Of a stretch of 59,409 nt of DNA, positions 34,165 to 42,150 are shown one piece after another; the stretch's first letter is position 1; each line of letters opens with the position of its first letter. Both the position numbers and the translations under genes were made by a program. The notes under the pieces were generated by a model that was not told the origin of the DNA, did not search any database, and saw only the letters and a program-made list of their open reading frames with translations. The DNA lies in assembly GCA_012729855.1 (NCBI GenBank), contig JAAYCI010000062.1:1-59409 (forward strand). Direction: 5' to 3'. Source of the DNA: Oscillospiraceae bacterium (lineage in GTDB: Bacteria; Bacillota; Clostridia; Oscillospirales; Ruminococcaceae).

Positions 34165-34205
34165 GTGCGCAGGATGCCGCCAGATTATTGCGGCGTCCTG
34201 CGCAC
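34165..34205 (+). promoter_or_regulatory. Intercistronic hairpin before E3 gene
   Basis: Arms GTGCGCAGGA and TCCTGCGCAC plus inner GCCGC / GCGGC form a stem of about 14 bp with an 8-10-nt loop, 29 bp before the E3 start. There is no T-run, so RNA processing or stabilisation is more likely than termination. Confidence 0.55.
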
Positions 34206-34233
34206 GAAATTACGTATACTGGAGGACACGTTA

Positions 34234-35610
34234 GTGAAAATTACCGTAATTGGTAGCGGCCCGGGCGGCTACGAAACCGCAATTTATGCGGCGAAGTGCG
34301 GCGCCGAAGCCGTTTTGATAGAGAAAGGCAGCGTGGGTGGCACTTGCCTGAACGTGGGCTGCATTCCCACCAAAGCCCTGCTGGCCGCCAGCGACGCTAT
34401 GAACGTCATTCAAAAGTCGAAAGAGTTTGCCATTACGCTGGACGGCACCGCCACCCAGGACTATGCCGGCGTTATTGCCCGCAAAGACAAAGTGGTGACC
34501 GGCCTTGTGAGCGGCGTGGAATACACCCTGAACGCCAACGGCGTAAAGCTGGTGCGTGGCTTTGGCAGCGTGAAAGACAAAAATACCGTGGTGGTAAAGC
34601 TGACCGAGGGCGGCGAGGAAGAGATCAAGACTGACGCCATCATCCTGGCCACCGGTTCCGTGCCCACCACCCCCGGCTTCCTGCCGGTGGACGGCGAGAC
34701 CATCATCACCAGCAACGAGATGCTGTCCCTCACCACCATGCCCAAGTCGATGATCATCATTGGCGGCGGTGTTATTGGCTGTGAGATCGGCCAGTTCCTG
34801 GCGCGCATGGGCAGCGAGGTGACCATTGTGGAGATGCTGCCCCACCTGCTGCCGCCCGAAGACGAGGACACCGCCAAGGTGCTGGAGAAACAGTTCCGCA
34901 AGGAGAAAATCAAATCCATTTGCGGCAACGGCGTTTCCAAGGTGGAAAAGGTGGCCGGCGGCGTGAAAGCCACCCTGGGCGACGGCACCGAGCTGGAAGC
35001 CGAAAAAATGCTGGTGGCCATTGGCCGCCGCCCCTACACCGAGAACCTGGGCCTGGAGAACGTGGGCATCGAGCTGAACGAGCGGGGCTTTGTGCCCACC
35101 GATGACACCATGAAAACCAAGGTGGACGGCATCTACGCCATCGGCGATATCACCACCAGCCTGCAGCTGGCCCACGTGGCCTCCAAGGAGGGTTTTGTCG
35201 CGGTGGATAACATCCTCGGCAACGCCAACCATATTGATTACACCGCCATCCCGCGCTGCGTGTACACCGAGCCCGAAATCGCCTCGGTGGGTACCTCCGA
35301 GCAGGAACTGAAGAAGGCCGGCACCGAGTACAAAACCGGCACCTTCAGCTTTATGGCCAGCGGCAAAGCCAAAACCGCCGGCAAAACCGACGGCTTCTGC
35401 AAGGTTATCGTGGATACAAACGACGTTATTATCGGCGGCGTTGTGGTGGGCGCCCACGCCACCGACATGATCCAGATCCTCACCATCGCGGTGCACGGCC
35501 GCATGACTGCCCACGACATGGGCCAGATCATCTTCCCGCACCCCACCATGAGCGAAGGCATCATGGAAGCCGTGCACGACGTGCATGGCAAGAGCGTCCA
35601 TAAAGTATAA
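34234..35610 (+). CDS. lpdA: Dihydrolipoamide dehydrogenase (E3)
   Basis: A 458-residue flavoprotein that reoxidises dihydrolipoate with NAD+. The FAD motif VIGSGPGGYETAIYAAKCG (residues 5-23), the redox disulfide GGTCLNVGCIP, the NAD motif IIGGGVIGCEIG, and the C-terminal HAHPTMSE-type catalytic segment, here FPHPTMSEGIMEAVHD, are all present. It starts directly with the flavin domain, so it lacks the lipoyl domain that some acetoin-operon E3 proteins carry. The start is GTG 34234, with TGGAGGA 7 nt upstream; no ATG fits. The SDR array follows 30 bp later, which suggests one long transcript. Confidence 0.95.
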   Translation: MKITVIGSGPGGYETAIYAAKCGAEAVLIEKGSVGGTCLNVGCIPTKALLAASDAMNVIQKSKEFAITLDGTATQDYAGVIARKDKVVTGLVSGVEYTLNANGVKLVRGFGSVKDKNTVVVKLTEGGEEEIKTDAIILATGSVPTTPGFLPVDGETIITSNEMLSLTTMPKSMIIIGGGVIGCEIGQFLARMGSEVTIVEMLPHLLPPEDEDTAKVLEKQFRKEKIKSICGNGVSKVEKVAGGVKATLGDGTELEAEKMLVAIGRRPYTENLGLENVGIELNERGFVPTDDTMKTKVDGIYAIGDITTSLQLAHVASKEGFVAVDNILGNANHIDYTAIPRCVYTEPEIASVGTSEQELKKAGTEYKTGTFSFMASGKAKTAGKTDGFCKVIVDTNDVIIGGVVVGAHATDMIQILTIAVHGRMTAHDMGQIIFPHPTMSEGIMEAVHDVHGKSVHKV

Positions 35611-35640
35611 GGCATTTAATATCTGGAAGGGGACAAGCTT

Positions 35641-36426
35641 ATGATCAGCATCGACTTTTCCGGCAAGAATGTGTTGCTCACCGGTGCCGGCGGTGGCATT
35701 GGCGCTGGCATTGCCCGCGCCTACGCCAAGGCGGGCGCCCACGTCCATATGTCCGACTTGAAAATGGAGATGATGGACGGCGTTGTGGCCGAGTTTAAAG
35801 CGGCGGGCTACAGCTATACCGCCCACCCGCTGGACGTGACCAACGAAGCCATGGTGCAGAAGCTGGTGGACGACATTGTGGCCAAGGACGGCAAGCTGGA
35901 TATCCTGTGCTGCTGCGCCGGTATCAACGTGCAGAAGCCCTACATGATGATCACCTCCGAGGAGTTCGACCGTGTGCTGGCCGTGAACCTGGTGGGCATG
36001 CACAAGTGCATCCAGGCCGCGCTGAAGCACATGATGCCGCGCGGCGAGGGCAAGATCGTCAACATCGCGTCCGACTCCACCCGCAAGGGCACGCCCATCA
36101 TGACGCCCTACTCGGCGTCCAAGTTTGGCGTGCAGAGCCTCACCCAGAGCGTGGCGCTCACGGCGGCGGCCAGCAACATCAATGTCAACGCCATTTGCCC
36201 GGGCCTGCTGGAGACGGCCATGGGTGAAGAACTGTACGAAATGATGGAAACACTCCAGGGCGTACCAAGAGAGCAGATGCGCCAGGCAATGCTCAGCTCC
36301 ATGCCTTTGGGGCGCTTCCAGGTTCCGGACGACATCGGCAACGCCGCCGTTTTCCTCAGCTCCGATTTGGCCGTTAACATCACCGGCCAGGCGCTGAACG
36401 TAAACGGCGGGCGCAGCATGAACTGA
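35641..36426 (+). CDS. Short-chain dehydrogenase, array member 1
   Basis: A 261-residue classical SDR. It has the NAD-binding TGAGGGIG (14-21), an acidic residue after strand 2 (MSDLK), Asn116, Ser144 in NIASDS, and Tyr157-SAS-Lys161. The usual NNAG reads CCCAG. It begins the run of six paralogues and follows E3 by 30 bp, so it is probably part of the complex operon. The segment about 190-220 between PG and the SSMPLGR strand, which forms the substrate lid in SDRs, is unlike that of any other copy. It ends in MN like the other five. The substrate may be a diol, hydroxyketone, hydroxyacid or steroid. Confidence 0.92.
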   Translation: MISIDFSGKNVLLTGAGGGIGAGIARAYAKAGAHVHMSDLKMEMMDGVVAEFKAAGYSYTAHPLDVTNEAMVQKLVDDIVAKDGKLDILCCCAGINVQKPYMMITSEEFDRVLAVNLVGMHKCIQAALKHMMPRGEGKIVNIASDSTRKGTPIMTPYSASKFGVQSLTQSVALTAAASNINVNAICPGLLETAMGEELYEMMETLQGVPREQMRQAMLSSMPLGRFQVPDDIGNAAVFLSSDLAVNITGQALNVNGGRSMN

Positions 36427-36442
36427 GTTATGTTCCATATGG

Positions 36443-36472
36443 CGGCGCATTTTTTGCGCCGTCATTCTTTTA
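36443..36472 (+). terminator. Small hairpin after SDR 1
   Basis: Stem CGGCGCA / TGCGCCG with a T5 loop is followed by TCATTCTTTT, 16 bp after the stop codon. It is a weak terminator or attenuator between SDR 1 and SDR 2. Confidence 0.5.
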
Positions 36473-36527
36473 CATTGCAGCAATGGTCCAGAAATAATGG
36501 TTTACTACAAAAGGAGGACCCCCCCGG

Positions 36528-37322
36528 ATGATTAACATTGATTTTACCGGCAAGAATGTACTGCTTACCGGCGCCGGCGGCGGCATTGGCGGCGGCATTG
36601 CCCGCGCATACGCCAAGGCAGGCGCCCGTGTGCACCTGGCCGATTTGAAGCTGGAAGCGATGGACAGGATAGTGGCCGAGTTTAAAGCCGCCGGCTACAA
36701 CTATGCCACCCATGCACTGGATGTGACCGATGAGCCGGCCGTGAACAAGCTGGTGGAAAGCATTGTGGCCGAGGATGGCAAGCTGGATATGCTGTGCAAC
36801 TGCGCGGGTATTGTGGCCAACGCTTACTACATGGACACCACCGCCGAAACCTTTGAAAAGGTATTGGCCGTGAACCTGGTGGGCATGCACAAGTGCATCC
36901 AGGCCGCGCTGAAGCATATGCTGCCGGCCGGCGCGGGCAAAATTGTCAACATCGCGTCGGCGTCTACCCGCAAGGGCGTCGCCACCCAGTCGGCCTACTC
37001 GGCCTCCAAGTTTGGCGTGCAAAGCCTCACCCAGAGCGTGGCGCTCACCGCGGCGGCCAGCAACATCAATGTTAACGCCATCTGCCCCGGGCTGGTATTT
37101 GACAACAGCGGCATGTACGAGTCGACTGTTTCAATGATTAAAAAACGCCTGGGCACGGACTCTGAGGAAAAAACGCTGGAAGTGATGAAAAGCTGGCTGC
37201 CCACCCGCCGTTTCCAAACCCCCGACGACATCGGCAACGCCGCGGTGTTCCTGAGCAGCGACCTGGCCGTCAATATCACCGGCCAAGCTTTGAACGTCGA
37301 TGGCGGGTTTTTTATGAATTAG
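36528..37322 (+). CDS. Short-chain dehydrogenase, array member 2
   Basis: A 264-residue classical SDR, closest in the array to member 3 (shared HLADLKLE, YNYATHALD and MDTTAETFEKVLAVN). It has the TGAGGGIG cofactor loop, Ser in IASAST, YSASK, and CNCAG in place of NNAG. Its lid, about 190-223, is three residues longer than in members 1 and 4 and reads VFDNSGMYESTVSMIKK. The catalytic core is otherwise almost unchanged from its neighbours. AAGGAGG precedes the ATG. The stop codon TAG runs straight into a GGCAC-GAA-GTGCC hairpin that opens the first copy of the extragenic repeat. Confidence 0.92.
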   Translation: MINIDFTGKNVLLTGAGGGIGGGIARAYAKAGARVHLADLKLEAMDRIVAEFKAAGYNYATHALDVTDEPAVNKLVESIVAEDGKLDMLCNCAGIVANAYYMDTTAETFEKVLAVNLVGMHKCIQAALKHMLPAGAGKIVNIASASTRKGVATQSAYSASKFGVQSLTQSVALTAAASNINVNAICPGLVFDNSGMYESTVSMIKKRLGTDSEEKTLEVMKSWLPTRRFQTPDDIGNAAVFLSSDLAVNITGQALNVDGGFFMN

Positions 37323-37855
37323 GGCACGAAGTGCCGCCGATGGAAAATGCGAAGCATTTTATCGGCGCCCGGAGCCCGGAAAACGCCGACCGAAGGGAGG
37401 CGGAGGCCGGGTGCGACGGGAAGGGCCCGAAGGGCAAAATTTGGCTTGCACAGTAGCATCTTGCCTGCGGCAACATGCTACGGCAAACAAATGGGGCCCT
37501 ATGGGCCGAGCCGGGCTTGCGAAGCAAACCGGCGAGCCCGCGCCCGGTTCTGGGGCGCCCCAAGGGGTGCACCAGGACCGCAAGAGGCGGCAGTATGCCG
37601 CCGAGGCGTGGGTGAAAGCTTCTCCATTACACCAAGTTTGGGGCGAGTATAGCCCCACGCGACGAGCTGCGCAGTGTGAAGAACCGCAAGACTGCGCCCC
37701 ACAGGGCGCGTTTCGAGCGCAACCGAGCGCAGCGAGGCTCTTAGCGTGAGATGCGGCAGGTCGCCGCCGAGGCGTGGGTGAAAGCTTCCCACCAGCAGCA
37801 GGTTTGAGGCGAGAACCGCCCCGTAACGGCGAAGCAGTTGAGCAGTGGGACAAAA
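37320..37855. repeat. Extragenic hairpin repeat, copy R1 (after SDR 2)
   Basis: The 577-bp gap between SDR 2 and SDR 3 is filled by hairpin-rich repeated sequence. In order there is a stop-codon hairpin, a nested hairpin with GTAGCAT (37454-37460) and ATGCTAC (37476-37482) enclosing TTGCC / GGCAA, and two GC-rich loops near 37500-37570. Two units of the form hairpin-GAGGCGTGGGTGAAAGCTTC follow, beginning near 37585 and 37750. Short ORFs through it are artefacts of the repeat. Confidence 0.8.
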
Positions 37856-37898
37856 CTGAAAATTCCAACCCGATTTAAACTATAAGGAGCAAAACCTC

Positions 37899-38693
37899 AT
37901 GATCGATATCGACTTTTCCGGCAAAAACGTGCTGCTTACCGGTGGCGGCGGTGGTATCGGAGCGGGCATTGCCCGCCGCTTCGCCGTGGCGGGCGCCCGT
38001 GTGCACCTGGCCGATTTAAAGCTGGAGATGATGGACAGGATCGTATCCGAGTTTAAAGCTGCCGGCTACAACTACGCCACCCACGCGCTGGACATCACCG
38101 ACGAAGCGGCGGTAAACAAGCTGGTGGACAGCATTGTGGCCGAGGACGGCCAACTGGACATGCTGTGCAACTGCGCCGGCATTGTAGACAATAACACCTA
38201 CATGGACACCACGGCCGAAACCTTTGAAAAGGTGCTGGCCGTAAACCTGGTGGGCATGCACAAGTGCATCCAGGCGGCGCTGAAGCACATGATGCCCCGC
38301 GGCTTTGGAAAAATCGTCAATGTGGCGTCTATCTCCGCCCGCAAGGGTGTGCCCTACCAGCCGGCCTATTCTGCGTCCAAGTTTGGTGTGCAAAGCCTTA
38401 CCCAAAGCGTGGCGCTCACGGCGGCGGCCAGCAATATCAACGTCAATGCCATCTGCCCGGGTTTCGTGATTGAAAACAGCGGCATGTACGAGACCACCAT
38501 TGCCAAAATGGCCGAGCGCCGTGGCGTGAAAAGCAACGAAGAAATGCTGGAAGTGCTGAAAAGCATCGTGCCGCTGAAACGCCTGCAAAGCCCCGACGAC
38601 ATGGGCAACGCCGTGGTGTTCCTGTGCAGCGATATGGCCGCCAACATCACCGGCCAAGCACTGAACGTAGATGGCGGCGTGTTTATGAATTAG
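37899..38693 (+). CDS. Short-chain dehydrogenase, array member 3
   Basis: A 264-residue classical SDR with cofactor loop TGGGGGIG, catalytic Ser in VASISARKG, YSASK and CNCAG. It is the nearest relative of member 2, but the lid (about 190-223: VIENSGMYETTIAKMAERR) and the 145-155 loop differ. Like members 5 and 6 it reads LCSDMA rather than LSSDLA near the C-terminus, so copies have either exchanged segments or diverged in mosaic fashion. TAAGGAG precedes the ATG. The TAG stop is fused to a GCCC-GAA-GGGC hairpin opening repeat copy R2. Confidence 0.92.
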   Translation: MIDIDFSGKNVLLTGGGGGIGAGIARRFAVAGARVHLADLKLEMMDRIVSEFKAAGYNYATHALDITDEAAVNKLVDSIVAEDGQLDMLCNCAGIVDNNTYMDTTAETFEKVLAVNLVGMHKCIQAALKHMMPRGFGKIVNVASISARKGVPYQPAYSASKFGVQSLTQSVALTAAASNINVNAICPGFVIENSGMYETTIAKMAERRGVKSNEEMLEVLKSIVPLKRLQSPDDMGNAVVFLCSDMAANITGQALNVDGGVFMN

Positions 38694-39050
38694 GGCCCGA
38701 AGGGCAAAATTTGGCTTGCACAGCAGTATCTTGCCTACGGCAACATGCTGCGGCAAACAAATGGGGCCCTATGGGCCGAGCCGGGCTTGCGCAGCAAACC
38801 GGCGAGCCCGCGCCCGGTTCTGGGGCGCCCCAAGGGGGGGCACCAGGACCGCAAGAGGCGGCAGTATGCCGCCGAGGCGTGGGTGAGAGTTTCCTATCTG
38901 CACCAAGCATAGGGCGAGCAGCCCTATGGCCCTAACCGAGCGCAGCGAGGCTCTTAGCGCAAGAGCGCGCTGTAAGCGCGCGAGGCGTGGGTTAGAGCTT
39001 CCAACCAGAAGCAAGCTTGGGGCGAGCATGCCCTGCTGCAAGTGTACGTG
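38691..39050. repeat. Extragenic hairpin repeat, copy R2 (after SDR 3)
   Basis: This copy fills the 394-bp gap. It is nearly identical to R1 over the first 200 bp. The nested hairpin here has GCAGTAT (38723-38729) paired with ATGCTGC (38745-38751): a T-A pair of R1 is replaced by C-G and a C-G pair by T-G. Two hairpin-GAGGCGTGGGT units follow; the second uses the unrelated arms GCGCGCT / AGCGCGC. Confidence 0.8.
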
Positions 39051-39087
39051 TATAAAAAACTTATGATTTGAAGGGAGTTATTATACT

Positions 39088-39873
39088 ATGATTTCCATTG
39101 ATTTTTCCGGTAAAAACGTTCTGCTCACCGGTGCGGGCGGTGGCATTGGGCAGGGTATCGCCCGCCAGTACGGTGCCGCCGGCGCCAAGCTGCACCTGGC
39201 CGATTTCCGCCCCGAGGCGATGGATGACTTGGTGAAAAAACTGAAAGCCGCCGGCGTAGACGTGGTGACCCATGCGCTGGATGTAACCGACGAAGCCGCC
39301 GTAGGCAAGGTGGTAGACGGCATTGTGGCCGCCGACGGCAAAATCGACATCTTGTGCAACTGTGCCGGCACCATTGCGAACAAGCCCTATATGGAGACCA
39401 CCTCCGACGACTTCGACCGCATCCTGGCGGTGAACCTGGTGGGCATGCACAAATGTATCCAGGCAACACTCAAGCACATGATCCCTGCCGGCGCGGGCAA
39501 AATCGTCAACATCGCGTCGGCGTCCTCCCGCAAGGGCAACACCTTCCAAATCGCCTACTCGGCGTCCAAGTTTGGTGTGATGAGCCTCACCCAGAGCGTG
39601 GCGCTTACCGCGGCGGCTAACAATATCAACGTCAACGCCATCTGCCCCGGGTTTGTGCAAAGCGCCATGTATGTGCCCACACTGGAAGTGCTGGCCAAAA
39701 TGAACAACTCTGACGTGGAGACCATGCGCGCTTTCATGCTGAGCCGTGTGCCCTTCAACCGCGACCAGACCCCAGAAGATATCGGCAACGCCGCGGTGTT
39801 CCTCAGCAGCGACCTGGCCGTCAACATCACTGGCCAAGCCCTGAACGTGGACGGCGGGCTTAACATGAACTAG
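39088..39873 (+). CDS. Short-chain dehydrogenase, array member 4
   Basis: A 261-residue classical SDR with TGAGGGIG, HLADFR (acidic residue for NAD), Ser in IASASS, YSASK and CNCAG. Helix 2 and the next strand (PEAMDDLVKKLKAAGVDVVTH) are distinct from members 2 and 3. The lid, about 190-220, reads VQSAMYVPTLEVLAKMN, with sequence not found in the other copies. GAAGGGAG precedes ATG 39088. It is the only member of 2-6 without the extragenic repeat behind it; an unrelated perfect hairpin takes that place. Confidence 0.92.
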   Translation: MISIDFSGKNVLLTGAGGGIGQGIARQYGAAGAKLHLADFRPEAMDDLVKKLKAAGVDVVTHALDVTDEAAVGKVVDGIVAADGKIDILCNCAGTIANKPYMETTSDDFDRILAVNLVGMHKCIQATLKHMIPAGAGKIVNIASASSRKGNTFQIAYSASKFGVMSLTQSVALTAAANNINVNAICPGFVQSAMYVPTLEVLAKMNNSDVETMRAFMLSRVPFNRDQTPEDIGNAAVFLSSDLAVNITGQALNVDGGLNMN

Positions 39874-39882
39874 GTTTTTAAG

Positions 39883-39916
39883 TATCTTTCACCGGGTGCA
39901 TACCCGGTGAAAGATA
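39883..39916 (+). terminator. Perfect 15-bp hairpin after SDR 4
   Basis: TATCTTTCACCGGGT and ACCCGGTGAAAGATA with a 4-nt GCAT loop, 9 bp after the stop. No T-run follows, so it may protect or process the 3' end rather than terminate. Confidence 0.55.
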
Positions 39917-39974
39917 TAAAGTAATTATCATAAATACGCATATTACAATACTTATTGAGAGGGGGACTATATCC

Positions 39975-40748
39975 ATGATCGACATTGATTTTACAGGTAA
40001 AAACGTACTGGTTACCGGTGCCGGTGGCGGCATTGGCAATGGCCTTGCCCGGCGCTACGGCAAAGCCGGCGCCAAGGTGTACCTGGCCGACAGGGACGCC
40101 AAAGCGTTGGAAGCGCCCGCGGCTGAACTGAAGGCCATGGGCTGCGAGGTGTCTGTTTGCGCGCTGGACATCACCGATGAGGCGGCCGTGCGCAAGGTGG
40201 TGGACGACATTGTGGCCACCGACGGCAAGATCGACATGCTGTGCAACTGCGCGGGCGTCATCATTCCCAGCCTGTATATGGACGCCAAAAGCGCCGACTT
40301 TGAAAAGACGCTGGCGGTAAACCTGGTGGGCATGCACAAGTGTATCCAGGCGGTGCTGCTTCACATGATTCCCGCCGGCAGCGGCAAAATCGTCAACATC
40401 GCGTCGGCGTCCTCCCGCAAGGGCGTGTCCGACCTGGCGTTTTACTCGGCGTCCAAGTTTGGCGTGATAAGCCTCACCCAAAGCGTGGCGCTTTCGGTGG
40501 CCGCCAGCAATATCAATGTGAATGCTATTTGCCCCGGCTTTGTGGAGAGCAGCATCATGGCCACCGGCCCAGGGTTCTACAATGTAACGAAGGAGCAGTA
40601 CCTGGCCAGCGTGACGGCCAAGGTGCCGCTTGGCCACATTCAAACCGCCGATGACATTGGCAACGCGGCAGCGTTCCTGTGCAGCGACATGGCCGTCAAC
40701 ATCACCGGCCAAGCCCTGAACGTAGACGGCGGGCTGCATATGAATTAG
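39975..40748 (+). CDS. Short-chain dehydrogenase, array member 5
   Basis: A 257-residue classical SDR with TGAGGGIG, YLADRD, Ser in IASASS, YSASK and CNCAG. It pairs with member 6 by length and by the shared AAELKAMGCEV stretch and HxQTADDIGNAA strand. The lid is shorter than in 2 and 3 (about 190-216, VESSIMATGPGFYNVTKEQY). AGGGGGA lies about 10 nt before ATG 39975. The TAG stop opens directly into GCAC-GCA-GTGC and repeat copy R3. The substrate is unknown. Confidence 0.92.
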   Translation: MIDIDFTGKNVLVTGAGGGIGNGLARRYGKAGAKVYLADRDAKALEAPAAELKAMGCEVSVCALDITDEAAVRKVVDDIVATDGKIDMLCNCAGVIIPSLYMDAKSADFEKTLAVNLVGMHKCIQAVLLHMIPAGSGKIVNIASASSRKGVSDLAFYSASKFGVISLTQSVALSVAASNINVNAICPGFVESSIMATGPGFYNVTKEQYLASVTAKVPLGHIQTADDIGNAAAFLCSDMAVNITGQALNVDGGLHMN

Positions 40749-41100
40749 GGCACGCAGTGCAAAATTTGGCTTGCATAGTAGCATCTTGCCTACGGCAACA
40801 TGCTACGGCAAACAAATTTTCCCGCGCCCGGTTCTGGGGCGCCTCGCAGAGGTGCACCAGAACCGCAAGAGCGAACGGAGTGAGCGAGGCGCGGGTGAGA
40901 GCTACCCCATTACACCAAGTTTAAGGCGAGTATAGCCCCGCACGTAGCCGCGCAGTGCGCCCCGCAGGGCGCGTTTCGAGCGAAAGGCGAATCCGCCGCA
41001 GGCAGAGACTAGCGCCCGCAGGCGCTGTTTCGAGGCCAACCGCTGCGTAGCCGCGGCACTTGGGCCGAGAGGCGGCAGTACGCCGCCGAGGCGTGGGTAG
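40746..41100. repeat. Extragenic hairpin repeat, copy R3a (after SDR 5)
   Basis: It begins at the stop codon and carries the nested hairpin GTAGCAT (40778-40784) / ATGCTAC (40800-40806). Several GC hairpins follow, including GCGCCCGCAGGCGC and GGCGGC-AGTAC-GCCGCC, ending with GAGGCGTGGGT at 41090. It is followed in tandem by R3b. Confidence 0.75.
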
Positions 41101-41300
41101 GGCCCGAAGGGCAAAATTTGGCTTGCATAGTAGCATCTTGCCTACGGCAACATGCTACGGCAAACAAATTTTCCCGCGCCCGGCGAACCCAACAGCGTAG
41201 CTGTGCAGCGTGAGCCGCAAGAGGCGGCAGTATGCCGCCGAGGCGTGGGTGGGCGCGTCCCAACCGCACCAAGTTTGGAGCAAGCACAACTGGCAAAGAG
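41101..41300. repeat. Extragenic hairpin repeat, copy R3b
   Basis: A second unit in tandem, without a gene before it. The nested hairpin is GTAGCAT (41130-41136) / ATGCTAC (41152-41158). One GGCGGCAGTATGCCGCC unit follows, then GAGGCGTGGGTG and the CACCAAGTTTGGAGC tail. It looks like the remains of a duplication that lost its SDR gene. The last 75 bp before SDR 6 hold only its ribosome binding site. Confidence 0.75.
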
Positions 41301-41376
41301 TTAACCCCCAAGCGCATAAGACAAATGCCACACGAAATCGTTTTAACCACGAACAACCAAGGGAGGGTATGCAGTT

Positions 41377-42150
41377 ATGATCAACATCGACTTTTCCGGA
41401 AAAAATGTTTTGATCACCGGGGCTGGCGGCGGTATTGCCGCCGGCATAGACCGCAGCTACGCCAAGGCCGGCGCCAAAGTGCACCTGGCCGACATGGACG
41501 TGAAAACCCTGGAAAAACCCGCGGCCGAGCTGAAAGCCATGGGCTGCGAGGTGGTAACCCATACTATGGACGTAACCGACGAAGCCATGGTGCAAAAGGT
41601 GATAGACGATATTGTGGCCGCCGACGGCAAGCTGGATATGCTGTGCAATGCCGCCGGTATCATTTCTGTTAAAAACTATATGGACGACAACAGCGAGATG
41701 TTTGAAAAAATACTGGCCGTGAACCTGGTGGGCATGCACAAGTGCACTCAGGCGGCCCTGCGGCATATGCTGCCGGCCGGCGCGGGCAAAATTGTCAACA
41801 TCGCGTCGGCGTCCTCGCGCAAAGGCGTAGCCAGCATGACCTTCTACTCGGCCTCCAAGTTTGGTGTGGTAAGCCTGACGCAGTCGGTGGCGCTGACGGT
41901 GGCGGAAAAAGGCATCAACGTCAACGCCATTTGCCCCGGCATGATAGAAAGCAACATGACACCCCTGGGCGCCAAGCACGGCAACATGACAGTGGAGGAG
42001 TATATTGCGTTAACAACAGCCCGCATACCAATGGGGCATTTCCAAACCGCGGACGATATTGGCAACGCCGCCGTGTTCCTGTGCAGCGACATGGCCGTCA
42101 ACATCACCGGCCAGGCCCTAAATGTGGATGGGGCTATGAATATGAATTAG
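41377..42150 (+). CDS. Short-chain dehydrogenase, array member 6
   Basis: A 257-residue SDR related to member 5. It departs from the rest in several core places. The cofactor loop reads TGAGGGIA, with the last glycine replaced by alanine. NNAG reads CNAAG, and the C-terminus ends GAMNMN instead of GGxxMN. Ser in IASASS and YSASK remain. The lid, about 190-216, reads IESNMTPLGAKHGNMTVEEY. The changed glycine could weaken or alter nucleotide binding. AAGGGAGGG precedes ATG 41377. The TAG stop is fused to GCAC-GAA-GTGC and repeat copy R4, and a strong terminator closes the array. Confidence 0.9.
   Translation: MINIDFSGKNVLITGAGGGIAAGIDRSYAKAGAKVHLADMDVKTLEKPAAELKAMGCEVVTHTMDVTDEAMVQKVIDDIVAADGKLDMLCNAAGIISVKNYMDDNSEMFEKILAVNLVGMHKCTQAALRHMLPAGAGKIVNIASASSRKGVASMTFYSASKFGVVSLTQSVALTVAEKGINVNAICPGMIESNMTPLGAKHGNMTVEEYIALTTARIPMGHFQTADDIGNAAVFLCSDMAVNITGQALNVDGAMNMN

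Noticed and set aside
34231..36483. A 750-codon open frame on the minus strand across E3 and SDR 1
   Set aside because: It is an antisense shadow running across two well-recognised genes and their gap. It has no motifs and no start context. Similar long shadows at 3572-5590, 5563-7836 and 32062-34122 were dismissed for the same reason.
37411..37749. Short plus-strand ORFs inside the extragenic repeats (also near 38624-38935)
   Set aside because: Their similar translations come from the DNA repeat itself. Hairpin pairing rather than reading frame is conserved, and no ribosome binding site precedes them.
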